A stretch of 64,000 nt of DNA from Chalara sp. BL73. Its lineage: Eukaryota; Ascomycota; Leotiomycetes; Helotiales. Location of the stretch: positions 62,001 through 126,000 of the forward strand of contig CAKJVC010000081.1 of assembly GCA_918026815.1 (NCBI GenBank). The letters run 5' to 3'. The notes below the pieces were generated by a model. That model saw only the letters and a program-made list of their open reading frames with translations. It had not been told where the DNA came from and did not search any database. Positions within the stretch are counted from its first letter, which is position 1. Each line of letters starts with the position of its first letter. The position numbers and the translations under genes are program-made. Below are positions 23,561 through 36,185 of this stretch, one piece after another.

Positions 23561-23699
23561 ATGTTTGACTGGTAGATAGTTGTTATGTCGATGGTAATCG
23601 CCTTCAAGTTCCTGCTGCTCTTGGCCACTTCCTGATCAATTTGTGTGTGAACCCGTCCTACTTTTGTGCTCAGAATCATCAAGAGACCCAGCTAAGATA

Positions 23700-24110
23700 G
23701 ACGATCGAGCCTCGTTGGTAGCCTGATATATAGAGTCAGCCCGCTCATGATATATAGCACAAACGGTTTAACACTTTTAATAGTTACTATATCGAATAGT
23801 TATCCGTAAATCGGTATTGTAAAACTAGTACTTAAAATATTATAGTTTTCAGTTTGTTTTAAATTAAAAAATTACATAAAACTGGAAGTTTACAAAAGAG
23901 TAAATATATCATTTAGAAAAATTTTCATAACCAGTATAAAAATACTATTTAAGTTAAGCCCAAAGTTTTTATTTTAAGAATACTATTTATATACATAAAG
24001 TTTTTGTAAGTGCTAAAAATATTTGGCTTTTTAAAATCTTTAAAATCTTGGATCTTCAAAAACATTCAAAAACTCTAGATTTTTTACGTGATCTACGCCT
24101 TGCGGTGTAA
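23700..24110. other. AT-rich island
   Basis: Nearly pure A/T sequence with long A and T runs and no coding signal, between the RRM/Zn2Cys6 relic and the WSC oxidase gene. It fits an eroded, RIP-affected repeat. Confidence 0.5.
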
Positions 24111-24234
24111 ACGAGCTTACCGAGTTTCAAGCACACAGGTTGCCCGTGTCCGCTAGCTGCTTGTAACAATGGCGTATGCTTGTTGTAGGCAAGCCAATGC
24201 TAAACAAAGTCACTTTCTTGGTTTCCAAAATCCT

Positions 24235-27100
24235 CTATACGCCCGGCAGCTGGAAGGCAGGCAAGTTCGGCCAGTTTCCTAACCCAGCAGGATCTCCACC
24301 AATCCTCACATATTGCCCCACACTCGGTGTTGGTCCATCGAGCACAAACATCATGAACCATCCCGGCGGCGCCGTATGGGCATTATTAGGTGCCGTCACC
24401 GTGCACGTCGTCCCTGTGCAGCTCACAGCAGGCACTAGAGTTCTCTGCCCCATTGCGTTGCCATGGGTACTTACCACTGCTCCTAATAACGTGACTTTGA
24501 GATTCGCAGCGGCGATAGGAGATCCAACGGTGAATGTGATGTCTTGGTTATATGCCCAGTCTTTGTTTGTGATGGTGAACGCGGGACGTGGGAGCCCGGA
24601 TGTCAGGTAAGGAGGGACGAAAACTTCCACGCGGTGCTCCTCGGGATAGTTGTTTGGTGGGTTACTGTAGTCACCGGTAGGGTCGGAACCAGTAACGAGC
24701 ACACGTCCATCAAGCATTACTATGGCTTCGCTGTGGTACATCCGTGCAATTGTCGTGTTGGCCATAATGGACATACGTTGATGTTTTGGTTTTGAGGGGT
24801 CGTATATGACAGCGTTGCCGTTAGGGGAGGTAGCGAGCCCGAAACCTGCAACACCATGGTGACCACCGTTAAGGATCACATACGTCCCATCAGGGAGACC
24901 AGCCATGCAGGGGAGAACACGGCGAGATGGCATGCGCTCGATGGTCCATACTGGTTCTGGGTCTTCCGGGGCAGTGCTAACGCAGTTGTCAATTGCTTGC
25001 GCGGCACCTTCTGTAGATCCTCCGCAGACGAGAACTTCCATGTTGGCGGTGTAGGGTGCATATTGTGGGAGCGTGACCATAGTGCCCTCGAGCTGGTAGG
25101 TTCGTCCAGCTTTGGGGTCGTTGACGGAGCCGGGCATGTTGGGGAGGATTTTCTTAGTCTCAAATGTCACCTCGTCGAGGATACGCGCTTCGTTATAGTA
25201 TGCGATGAAAATTCCGGAGGGAACGACGGTGATGAAAGGATAGAGGTTGAACGGGTGCGTGCGCTGGAGGAAGTCGAGATACTTGGTCGTATTGGAGTAG
25301 CCGCTGATAGTTGATGCGTCTGGGACACCTGTCGCTGGGAGCAGCTCAAGAGTTGGTTGTTGGGCGTCATTGCTCCCAATCTCACCTCCAATGACTAGAA
25401 TGGAGCCGTTTGTCATAATTAACGCTGATGGATACCAACGTGGAACCTGTAGCATTAAATTGTCTCTGTCCTCAACCCAGCCGTTCACACCAGGAACGCC
25501 GTCAGAACCATCAGGCCAGTAGAGTCTGACACCGAAATTAGATTCACCGGCCCAACCTCCTATCGTGAGTTGTCTTCCGGCTCTATCTGGGAGGATTAGT
25601 CCCGCCGAGCAGAAAACATCGGTTTGAAGACCTCTCATAGTTCTCCAGGCAGTAGCCATACTGTCTGTCTGAGAAAGGTCCAGTTCGTAAGAACCAGTTC
25701 CATTCGGCTCTCCTGAGCCGTATTTCTCGACAAATGTGACTTTACCATTAACATTCTGAGCAGTCATGAGAGGCACGTTGAGCCCACCAATCAAGAACTC
25801 ATATCTACCAGCTGCAGCACCAGTTGGAAAATCCCATTGGTAGAGCGGAGTAGCACCCTCGAAAGAGTAGTAGGTGAGAAGATTACCTGAACCGCACAGA
25901 TGTTGTCTGTCACCAGTACATGCCGCTTCACATCGGGCATCAGGGACGATCAGTGGGGTTCTGCTGCGCGTGTAGTACTGAGTATCGGCAGGATTAGACG
26001 AAACACCAGGAGCCGAAGCAACGTTGATATTCTCAACATCGCCGCAGAAGCACTGAGATCCATACTCTAATCCAGCAGCATTGAAACCAAACTTTTGACA
26101 TTGAGCAATGCAGGAAACGGGAGTATTGTCGAGACTGTCCCAGATCTTGTATGGGAAAGTTAGAAGTGGCTCATTCGGGTTCTCATTTGAAGGAATGTTG
26201 TCCTCAAGACAGCCCTTGTAGACCCATCCAGTTGGCAAACCGGTGATTTGTGGTCCAGGAGGCTGAAAGACTTGTGGGGTTCCATTAGAGTAAATGGTCA
26301 TTCTCCCTCCTGCGCCACAGCTCTGTGCTGGATTTCCAGCACAAGGCATATTACACTCGGCTTCGTTGGCTGCCTTCGCTCCTCCATTATAGATGAAATT
26401 ATCACAAAAACATTGCTGACCATATTCCATACCCGCGATATTAAATCCAAGATTGGAGCAAATGTTGGAACAGGATTGCAATGTCATTGTTGCACTGTCG
26501 GGTTGCTGATTCCCTAAAATACGGCCGTTGACCCCATCAACCCAACAGCCTTGGCTCGTCCATCCAGCAGGAAAATCTGTACTGACTGGGGGAGCTGAGG
26601 TAGTCGTAGAGGTTGATGTTGGCGTCACGGTCTCTGTTGTCGTGCCAGTGGGTGGTGGGCCGGCTCTATACAGCTCCAAACGATTTCCAGCACCGCAATA
26701 CTCGTCTGGATTGCCAGGACAGGTGAAGCTGCAGTCTGCTAGAGATGCAGGAACAGATCCTGCGTTGAGGCTGTTGCCGCAATAGCATTCTCCTCCATAC
26801 TCAACACCGAAATATGTAAATGCCGCACAATTTGCAGCGCATATCTCCAAGGTCATTCCAACATAGTCGTAGAATGAGGCTCCGCTAAGAGCTCTTCCAG
26901 TAGTGCTTTCGGTGTAACATCCTTGGAAGGAATATGACCCCACCACGGGTGTTCTTACTGGAGCGCGCTTCTCAATTGCGTAGCCAGAAGTGCCGGTAAG
27001 CTATATCCAGTCAGCATTGAATTTTAAGGCAAGACGCAGTGTAGAGTACAGAAGTGATTAGAATTAATACTCGAAGAGCGGACCCAGCGGCCGGAGACAT
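24235..27100 (-). CDS. secreted three-WSC copper radical oxidase (glyoxal oxidase-like, AA5_1)
   Basis: Two exons: 27050-27100 codes a signal-like start (MSPAAGSALRVLILITS), then a 49-nt intron, then 24235-27000; total 938 aa. WSC domains lie at about residues 38-128, 163-257 and 275-403, each beginning GCY/GCW/GCL with the eight-Cys pattern and CYCG/CFCD/CFCG signatures, and separated by a Thr-rich linker after the first. The rest is a glyoxal-oxidase N domain and a C-terminal DUF1929. The radical-site Cys is in DVFCSAG, the copper Tyr-His pair in RMYHSEAIVML, and the C-terminal His in NNAHTAPPGW. Such enzymes oxidise aldehydes or alcohols and release H2O2. WSC domains bind glycans and may tether it to wall polymers. 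An AA16 LPMO lies 2.6 kb away on the same strand. Confidence 0.9.
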
Positions 27101-29659
27101 GACGACGGTATCGCTTATAAGATTGAGCTCAAATCACCCGGTTATTAGCATTAAAGAATAAGTTTGAGACACAAAGATGCGCGGCCCTGTCCAAGTTATA
27201 ACGAGTGGTAACTATGGAGCTCAGAGCGATCATTTAGCAGGAGCTGAAAAGCGAATGTTGGAGAGATTATTGATATGGAAGAAAGGCGCTGGCTACGTGT
27301 GGGACCATCAGAAGATAAAAAAGATACGATGCAGGTCAGCTTTAAAGTGGCCCTTGGCAACCGTCAAGGTTCGCTGCAAATATTCGGTAGTGGCAGAAAG
27401 GTAAACAGGGCTCTGCATGGGGACAGGGGAGACAAACAGGGGAACACATTCGTATCCAGCGATCCTCTGATCTGCCAAGCAACTTTCAGCTTATTTTCCA
27501 TCGACAAGGCCGTCCAATACGTCCGGGCGGAGAATATCGATCATAGCTTGACAGCAAATGGAAAAGCAGCAAAGCATTGGTGAAGCTATCGTAGGCTTTT
27601 GCGGCTTCTGGGGTCGAGCAATTGTGATCCACTCGGGCCGTTTCGAGGTCTTGAGACAATATAACTGCCCTTCTTCCCGTCCCCTTAACGGTGTCAAATT
27701 CGCTTAAACGAACCTCAAAATTTCAATAAAATCGACCAGCTTCACCCCGAATGCGATTCTGATCTGCAAAGATGCCTTATCACTTGACAAACCTGGCGTC
27801 AAAGTTCATTTGTCGGAATGTCCACACCTAAACTCGGGCCGGAATGGAGAATAAATGGGGAAAAAACTTCACACAGCGTACACCCCACGACCCGAAAGAT
27901 GATAAAATGTTGTGTTGGCACTGTTGTTAGCAAGGTCCTTTGTATCGCCACGTCTAGATCTTAAGTTGTACATGCTGCTATCGAATCGGCATGTGGATTG
28001 TCGGACACGAGATTCTCTCTCATACACAAACGGCCGCCCAAACAGAACATGTGGCTGTAAAATATGCACATCAGAAAATAGGTAATGCAGTCGGCTACAC
28101 AGGAACCGTCCAATGAGTTTCGGGGCTTGATATATTGGCAGCACTTGGGATTGTATCGTACCACATTGTCAGGTCGCACGATCTGCGTACATGCACCGAG
28201 AAATTTTGCGAATGCTGACAGTAGATATATTTGCATGGGGCACATGTACATACGAAAATAATCCGCATACACTAATTGGGAGGCGAGAGAAGAGCCTTCA
28301 AGCTTGTATCCTGCATGCGCATTCTCATGCCGTCTGTTTCGGGACAACTGGTTCTCGTTAGTAAGCATATCTCTACAACGTTGTATAGTGAATAGTTTCA
28401 TCCAGGCCGTTCAGGTAACCACTCTGCAACACAATTTTCCATATCCGACTTCCCCCCATCTTGGGAAGGACTGTAAGCGTTTATGCGGAAGGCCAGGGGT
28501 TGAGGTTGCATTCAACGCCACAAGCGATAATAATCAAAATAGACATCCCCCTTTACTTTATCGAAATTGGGGATTACCCAAGCCGATACATCTCTAATTG
28601 CGCACGGCGTGGCGTGTATTTACTTTCCGAATTTCACCTTATGGCGGGAGGTTCGGTGTCTGCCACCCATTCGTCAGGATCATTCGCACGCTGAGTGAGC
28701 GTTAGAACTACTTTGTAGCAGTCTTGAGATGGATGAACTGACGGAAAAGGTATAATCCTAGAAAGAAACAAAGACATGAACGTGCCAAGATTTTCTCGCC
28801 ACCTCCTTGTCCTTGGAATCCACACGTGATCCTGATAGGAGTGATGAATCGGGAACTCCTATTTCCATCAAAGTCTTACGAGAATGATACCTCAAGGGCA
28901 CAGCTTCAATAGCCATTCACACATGGCTCAAGCAAAGTAGATGTCTGTCATATCTACACAGCTGTATACAGTAACGCAACGGTGTGGCCCAAATACGGCT
29001 CGCAAGCGCCATTCAATACCAAGCACAGCCGCTCGACGTGCACAAGCTTTAACGATGTCTCAGCCAGTCTATGCTATGAACGGTTTAATATGCTTATTCT
29101 GTCTTTCATACCTGCAACGTTCCGGCACGTGCCGGGGAATCTCAGTGGGGAACTCATGAGATGGATTGTATATATGGAGGGATACACAACCGCGGCCATT
29201 CGGACATGGCGCTGGAATCTTTTCGAACGTGAGACACGACATCCCCTCAAGTGTTACAAGCGTAGTGATGGTTCCGTCCTCTTTCCTGAGCCTAGATATT
29301 GCGTTTGGCATTTCGCGGACCACATGATCATCAGACGATGGAACATGTTGTGGAAGTACTCATTTGTTCCTCTTCAATCGAGACATCAGCCCAGAAAAAT
29401 CTCCTGAATGAAACACTGGAAAAATGAATGCCAAGCCCTCCTGTCCGGGTCAGATGTCTGTGGCTTTACAATTTGGACTACAAGTAAGTGCGTCATGAAT
29501 TTCTTGACGTTATTATATCGAAAAGATCTTGTCCCGTCTCAGATGTGGTTGACATTCAACTCACCGCTACGAATTCGAAATATGTACACGAAACAAATCC
29601 TGCTCTTCTGCTTTCCACAACCGGGAAATCTTTTTGCGTAGCTCTTTCACACAGATTAT
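27101..29659. other. intergenic, no gene seen
   Basis: 2.5 kb with only short overlapping frames on both strands (for example around 28300-28700 and 28980-29410) that show no domain, signal peptide or splice pattern. It includes the promoter of the WSC oxidase. Confidence 0.45.
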
Positions 29660-30638
29660 CTACAAGCACTGTGAGTAGTAAGGGTTCTGCACAATACAAG
29701 TTGTGCCTGTGACGCAGGCCGTAGAACCTGTGAAGTTGATTCCACCACTGTAAATAGGTCAGCATTGAGCTACTTGTCTTGAGAAGGAAAGCTTACCATT
29801 GTCCCCATTTAGCTACAGTACTACCAGTGCTCGTCGGTGCAACAGCGCTAGAGCTCGAAGATCTGACAACCGTCGACAGCGTTGTGGCTAATACAGTAGT
29901 AGAAATAGCGGGTGAAACGCTCGCAACGCTGGTAGAAACAACCGGCACAACACTGGTAGCGCTGGTTGCTGCTTGTGTGCTCGTAGACTCGACAGACACA
30001 ACCTTAGTGCTAGATGATACTGCCGCGGTGCTTACTCCAACAACACTACTTGTGGAAACAGCGACGTCTCCGGAGGCTCCGCCAACAGTGAAGTCAATAC
30101 ACGACTCGTAGGTTTGATCTATATCCCTCGCGTCCCAAAAATGTTGAATGACACACTCCCCAGCCGTCGTACACCTGCTACCAAGATCCGGGATGACAAT
30201 GCTGAAGTCGGCTTCATCAGCTGCCCTCGCCTGCGAATTACTCGCAAACACGTCCCAGCTAATAAGAGTATCGCCAATGATAGTGTTGGTAGCTGTATCG
30301 ACAATTGAGACGTTGGCAACCCCAGTGTGCGGTGCTCGGAGATCGAAATGGATGGACACGCTTTCTCCGACAATATAGGATTGCACGTTAGCGGTATTAT
30401 CGGCGAATTGCATGCCCTTGCATAGCCAGAGGCTGCAAGCGGATGTGAAGTCGGATTGCACAACTTGCAGCTCGCCTTGGATGTTTCCGGCTGGATCAGA
30501 AGACTGCTGGTTGAAGATTTGTTGCCCGCAGATCGAGGCCATGGTGGCCCCGGCAGCTCGGGGCGTGGGCGAAGTGATCAGACCATGCGCTGCTACGAGA
30601 GGGATGGCTGCAGCCGCGAGGATGGCAGTGGTAATCAT
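29660..30638 (-). CDS. AA16-type lytic polysaccharide monooxygenase with C-terminal CBM1
   Basis: Two exons, 29797-30638 and 29660-29747 (49-nt intron), give 309 aa. The start is the ATG at 30638: its signal peptide [17 protein letters not shown] places His18 first after cleavage, as the copper histidine brace needs. The second brace His is in [35 protein letters not shown] and QTYESCIDF are typical of AA16. A Ser/Thr/Val-rich linker follows. The second exon completes a fungal CBM1: [19 protein letters not shown] and NPYYSQCL. The enzyme should cleave cellulose oxidatively using copper and H2O2 or O2. If the intron is retained, a stop follows one codon later and the CBM1 is lost. A 12-bp AT palindrome (30837-30848) is a possible TATA region. 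Confidence 0.85.
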
Positions 30639-30836
30639 CTTAATCACTTGAGAGATGTTCAGGATGTGATATACTTGAATTCTGAACGTAAGGAGGGAAT
30701 CCGATATGGGAGCGTGCACCTGTGCGAGCAGAAAAAGAACGATCGAAATAAAGAATGTCAAGGTCACTGACCTGAGAGCGAATGAATGGAACAGAGAAAG
30801 ACAGCGAGTTGCAGGAACCGTATCTATGGGGAAGGC

Positions 30837-30848
30837 ATATTTAAATAT
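30837..30848 (-). promoter_or_regulatory. possible TATA region of LPMO gene
   Basis: Perfect palindrome ATATTTAAATAT, 199 nt before the LPMO start codon, in otherwise mixed sequence. Confidence 0.3.
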
Positions 30849-31776
30849 CGCCCTCTTGGAATGGACAATTTCGTCCTCGGTAGCAATTGCAAAATCCCAT
30901 CACCACTTTGGATGTGAGATGACAACTCATGCCATTTCAGATGCTCAAGGAGCCAGCCCCACGCTTCCGAGCCCTGAAGTGGGGGTTTAACCATTTTAAC
31001 CTGCAGAGTGGGTTGAAGCCATCAATCTGGTGCAGGTTGTGGAGACAAACCGTTAAACTTCAGACGAAACGAATGTGCATTGGTTTCAGAAGATCCAAGC
31101 TTAAGGAAACAACATCATCGGAGAGTTCTTGGCAATTATCTAGAGGCATGCTGGAAACGAATCGTTGTCTGATGTTGATTTCCCACCAATCACCCGGAGA
31201 TTGAATGATGTGTAATATTCAAAAGTGATTGGATCGTGTTTACTCAATCAATAATGTACTCGTCCAAATGCATTTGGAATAAAGGTCCTAGCCACAAACC
31301 AGGAGAGATAAGACTAATGGGGAGAAAATGTATGACGCACACTCGTGCTCGAGTATACCTCGTGTATGAAAGAGTCTTCATTTGCATTGGAGGCCAAAGC
31401 CATAATCTCGTCTCCTCTTGCACAGCATCTTCATATTTGGCCTTAGTTTCAGTTCTACAAGAAGAAACGCAATTGCTTCCCATCTCGCAAGCAAAACAAC
31501 AAAGTTTGTCTTAGATTTATACTTACATGAAGCCGTTGGGTTAATTCAACTGTTAAAACCTGGTCACTGTATGTTATGTCGCGAAGCGCGAAGGCAAACT
31601 GGGGAGGAAAGTGCCAGTGCATGCATGCTCTAATGCCTTTTGCGTTCTCAATTCCCATCCTCGACGCTACACCTAAGAGCGCAGACCGGGTCAAATTCAT
31701 CTCTCATTCCATGGGTATCTTGGCTCTGTAATCTCAAATAACTGATACATATATATCCAGAAACTCTTTTTCCGGC
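30849..31776. other. intergenic, no gene seen
   Basis: Upstream of the LPMO and downstream of the PCI gene. No supported frame. Confidence 0.45.
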
Positions 31777-33504
31777 TTACTTTGCACCTACAGGTCTGGC
31801 GATCCCACTTAGATTGACCACTCCTCCAACTCTTTTCCGTTCATTCTTGACCCATCCTGGGACTTCTTCAGCCCTTCCTTCTTCTTCCGCTCTTGCCTTA
31901 AGAGCTGTCCATATGGGGGGGAATCCTGCGGTCAGTGGTCCGCCTCTCTGCTTTGAGCCCAGAATTGCAAATTTCTTGTGAGCATGACTGATATAACCCT
32001 TGAGAAGCCTTTGCTGAATGAGGCTCGCAATTATAGCCTCTACCTCAAGAAGATTTGGCATCTTGTTTCCGAATAAAATCCCTTGCTGTGCCCTCAGCTT
32101 CTTTCTGCCCTGCTGCGGAGGAACTAATGCCGCGCTTACTGAGTCGACGAAGAGTGGGTTTGAAGCAGGTTTCTCCCATCCTTCCAACACCTTTTGGCAC
32201 AACTGTGCTGCAACAACAAGGTCTGAAATGGCAAGAGTAGGAACCTTCCCATTATCCGTCCACGGCCATTGATATGTCAAATTGAAGACTCGTCGGGCCA
32301 GGGATCGCCAGACAAGGACTTCGCAGCGCGACTGCAGAGGGAGTAGAAGCCCTTTATGAAAGAACCATCGCTCATTGCTGCTATCTCTGCTAAAAGCATG
32401 TTTGAATGCGACCATATTTCCACTTCGGATTGCGAGGGCGATCGGCATAAACTTCTCGGCTAGGCCAGCAGCCTCGGGTCGTGCCAAAAGAGCTTGTCCA
32501 GGGAACCGCCCTAGGATCATGTTGGAGGAGATTAAAAATATCAGAATTAATCGCTTCTGACTGGTGAACTGAAAATGACACTGATCATAGGCGGCCTGGA
32601 GACAGGATTGGGCATGATAAAAGTGGTTATTTGAGAAGTGGAATCGCCCAAGGTAATATAGATATGTGACTCTCTGTCGGTCAGAGTAGAGCTTTAAAGG
32701 AGGGGCGTGTTGGGATATGTTTGTGAAGAGCTGGTTGGCCAACCTGGTCTTCCGGCACTGGGCAAAACTTAGCTTATGGTGAAGGTTTCTATGTTTCGAA
32801 CACGAACCTGGAAGAGCATCTTTAGGACTAAATTTGCAAACTGAAAAATTCCGGCCTTCTTCCCTTCTGGTTTGCCGTCCTTTATGCCGCTGGGGTTTGA
32901 TGTCCGCGCACCCAAGCACGTCGTGAACGCCTTTTGTATAATTTCCGCTGTCGACTCAACCAATGTCTTCCTTGATTCTCCATCGCTACCAGAGGCTGCT
33001 CGTTTCAATCGCTGGGTCAGGTCAGGCCTCTTGTCGAGGGTAATGGCGAGCTTAGCCAGCGCGTCGCATATTTGGATCGTGGCAGGTAGGCAAACTAGTC
33101 CCTGGTTATGTGACAGGGCAGTGATGCAGGTACTTTGAAGGGATCAGTAAGGTTTCTCATATCCTGAATGGCTTTACCTACTTGGTCAAGGCAGATAATT
33201 TAACGTGCGTCTCGAGCAGATCCTGGAAATTAACATCTCTCCAATACTGCAAGTAAGTTTGAATAAAAGTATTGAATGATTGAGATGTTCCTCCTTCCTC
33301 TTCATCATCGAGCGGGATATGTTGATTAATCTTTCGGTCGATGGCTTTGTTATTTGTAAAAGATGCGCGCAATTCCTGTACCAGTTGATCGAATACTGCA
33401 GGGAGATTGCCAGGCTCAACACGGAGATATCTCTGCAACTCAATCGCATTCTGTTCCTTGAGCAGCCCGTATATACCCTTCAAATATTCATCAATGACCG
33501 CCAT
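31777..33504 (-). CDS. PCI-domain protein, Csn12/PCID2 (Thp1)-like
   Basis: Three exons (33182-33504, 32808-33132, 31777-32757; introns 49 and 50 nt) give 542 aa. After an N-terminal helical part (TCITALSHNQGLVCLPATIQI), the core reads KMLFQCRKTRLANQLF, TYLYYLGRFHFSNNHFYHAQ, LIFLISSNMILGRFPG and FMPIALAIRSGNMVAF. It ends in a winged-helix-like EVEAIIASLIQQRLLKGYIS. This is the PCID2/Csn12/Thp1 layout. Homologues bind nucleic acid and a small Sem1-type partner in TREX-2-like mRNA export or COP9-associated complexes. It is a conserved nuclear housekeeping gene in an otherwise accessory-looking region. Which paralogue it is cannot be fixed here. The splice at AA|GTAGGT is chosen because it restores the conserved frame. 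Confidence 0.85.
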
Positions 33505-34097
33505 GATGGCAACAAGTTGTGTTGTATGTTGAGTTTGTTGCGTGCTAAGGTATGGACAATGTTCATCGGATTATGCTTCGGTCGTTCAGGAGAGACGGAC
33601 GAGGTGTTTGTCGCGCCTAAAGAAGTTACTAGGACGCGATTGACTGAGATATACAACACGGCATGGCGCGCATTGTATTTACCTAGACCTGGTTGCTATG
33701 TAATAACTGGAATCATGAATGTGGCCAGACAAGGCTGAGGTTCTAGGTATTGTCCTTTTGTCAGCGCAGCCTTATCGTCTCAACTCGAGGCCTTATCATT
33801 CAGGCAATAACTTGAGGACTTCCGCTTCAAACATCCTAGTAAGCCAGGCACCAAAAGTAGTAAAACCTGTTATAATTATTATCTTCGACCTAAGACTTTT
33901 TGGGGAGACATTAGTCATACGACTTCGTCCGTTATGTCCCTCTCCGTGTTTGATTTTAGCTCAACTGTCCAACTGCTTGTGCCACCCTACCTGGCGCTAT
34001 TGAGCAGTCGGCTTCACATGAAGCAATATGAAACACTTTCGAGATATCCTTACTATTAAGGTATGTAAATCAAGGCATATACGTTTCTTCGGAGCTT
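33505..34097. other. intergenic
   Basis: Promoter of the PCI gene and 3' flank of the transcription factor gene. Nothing else seen. Confidence 0.5.
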
Positions 34098-36185
34098 CTA
34101 GTTGAATGATAAACCCTCACCATCAAAAACATTCCTAAGTTGTTCCACAAAGTCTACACGGTACCATGCAGTTGCACAAAATGGTGCTTCGTACGAGTTG
34201 TCTCTGAACTCAGTCAACGCTTCTCGCAACCTCGCTCCAGCTTCAGCAACCTCAATATTTCCATTAAATAGATCACCTCCAGTTCTGCTAAGGAAATTCG
34301 ACAGCAAAGGGCAACTTGACCGATATAAAGCAACGTGGAGCGAGAGCATGAGGTTGAAGCTCTCCGTCAGATGCTCTACCTCTCTATTTCTAACTACAGA
34401 ATAACCTGCCTCTTAATCAGCCTTTGCAAAACTAAGGTGTCTCACTTCTTACCTTGAGGCCCCTCCACCAGATTCGTCAAGTGACATACTCGAAAACATT
34501 TCAGCTGCAATACTTGCCATAATGCAAAAGATACCGGAATTTGCATACGATCTTCAATTCGTCCATAAGCCGTCCAGATCAGGGTGCTCAGTTGCTTAAT
34601 CAACTTTGTTTCAGCTGCACAAATGGAGCGATACAGCAGAGTTTCAATTGTTGCTTCGGCCGTAACAAGCGTGGTATCGTCATAGATAGTTGAAAGATAA
34701 CACTGTATGCCAGCTCGCAAGATATAATCGAGGGCCATGACTTGTAGGCAACTCACAATCAGATCGCGCTGTATGCAATTAGCACATAACAGGCATTAGT
34801 TTGTGAAGACTAACCCCCTCCGTGCATAAGCCTGCACTCGCATAAAAACTGCCAAACACAAAACTCCTCACCCAGGTGTTAGGTGCTAGCATCTTGTTAG
34901 AGCGGACCTGAGAAGGGTTCCTGTTGGTTTTTGTGGCCACTTCGAGAAGCCGGCAATACTCAGTTACGTAGTTGAGTGCCCATTGGCCTATGTCCTCGGG
35001 GCTGGTAAGACCGCCTTTCACGACTAATGCAACCTTGCCACTGAAACTTTCTGTCTGACGTTTTGCAGATATTGCCTTCAGCACAGAACTCCTCTGCGCT
35101 CGGTCTAAGTGAGAAATTTCATATTGATAAAGCTGGATTGGCAGATTAATCTGGCAGCTCGATTCATCGTTCACGTAAAAGGTTGCATCCTCAGAATGCT
35201 CGCTCGGCCCCACCAGTATGCCAAAGTCGGTTATTCGTGTTGGGTCACTGTGGCCATAGTCTGCATTTTTTTTGTTAGTTGTGAAAGAGGTCAACCATAC
35301 GCCAGTTGTCATACTCACATTCTATATTTTCTGAAGCCGTGGTAAATGGATTCTTGCGTTGACAGATAATGTCTGCTACTGCAGCTGGCCGATTCTCCCG
35401 AATGCATAGTTGGCGGCAGTGATGGCAGGGCTCGTCACCATCACACTTTCAATCATATTAGTATATTACGGCCACATAATATGATCCATACATACAGCCT
35501 GTTTCCGGAACTTGCATTCGTAGCATGATCCCTTTTTGCGGATATCCTTGAACAATTTCTTCTGGTCGTCCGTGAGCTTCCTCCGCTGCTTTGTCTTGCT
35601 GCTAGTGGGCGGTCCGGATCGGATATCCAGTGTGTACGTATGTTGTTCGAATGGCAGTGGTTCCTTTTTTCCTTTGCCTTTGGCTCTGCCTCGATGTTCG
35701 CTCATACCTTGCTCAAGCTCAGTCTGTGATGAATGTGTATTATCCCTACTGGACCCTGTATACTGTTGTCTATGAGAGAGTGGGTTTTCAATGGTGTTGA
35801 GATTTTGCTCTACATTGGTTTCATTTGATTCAACTACCAGTGGCGAGTAATAGCTATGATCAGAATTCTGGGGCGGGAATTGGCCTTGACTGATACGTTG
35901 GTTGTCTCCATAAGTACTCGGAAACTCTTGTGGAGCAGCGCCGTAGCCTTGATAGTTGAGAGAGTAAGCTGCTTGTGGCTGCCAATTGGAGTACGAGACC
36001 TCTTGCATAGGTGTCGTATTAACATAAGTCCATTGGCTCTCTTGATGGCTCATTGACTGGCTCTCGTACGGGACTCCAGAGTTCAAATCCTGCGGACGAG
36101 AGTCCTGGTTTGCGTCATCGGACTGGGAGTAATATGTCTGATTCTCATAAGGCGCCCAAAAGAAATCCCCATCTTGGCGCTGCAT
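34098..36185 (-). CDS. fungal Zn2Cys6-like transcription factor
   Basis: Five exons (35496-36185, 35319-35445, 34815-35260, 34453-34768, 34098-34405; introns 46-58 nt) give 628 aa with all phases matching. Residues 1-170 are Gln/Ser/Tyr/Asn-rich and disordered. A basic segment (KTKQRRKLTDDQKK) leads into the zinc cluster CYECKFRKQACDGDEPCHHC, which is split by intron 1. The next Cys comes only three residues later (RQLC), so the C-x6-C spacing of a standard sixth ligand is not met, and a later Cys (ADIIC) may serve. The C-terminal 370 residues are helical (for example WALNYVTEYCRLL, LQVMALDYILRA, HLTESFNLMLSLHVALYRS) without a named fungal_trans motif. A nuclear regulator; target genes unknown. 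Confidence 0.8.
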
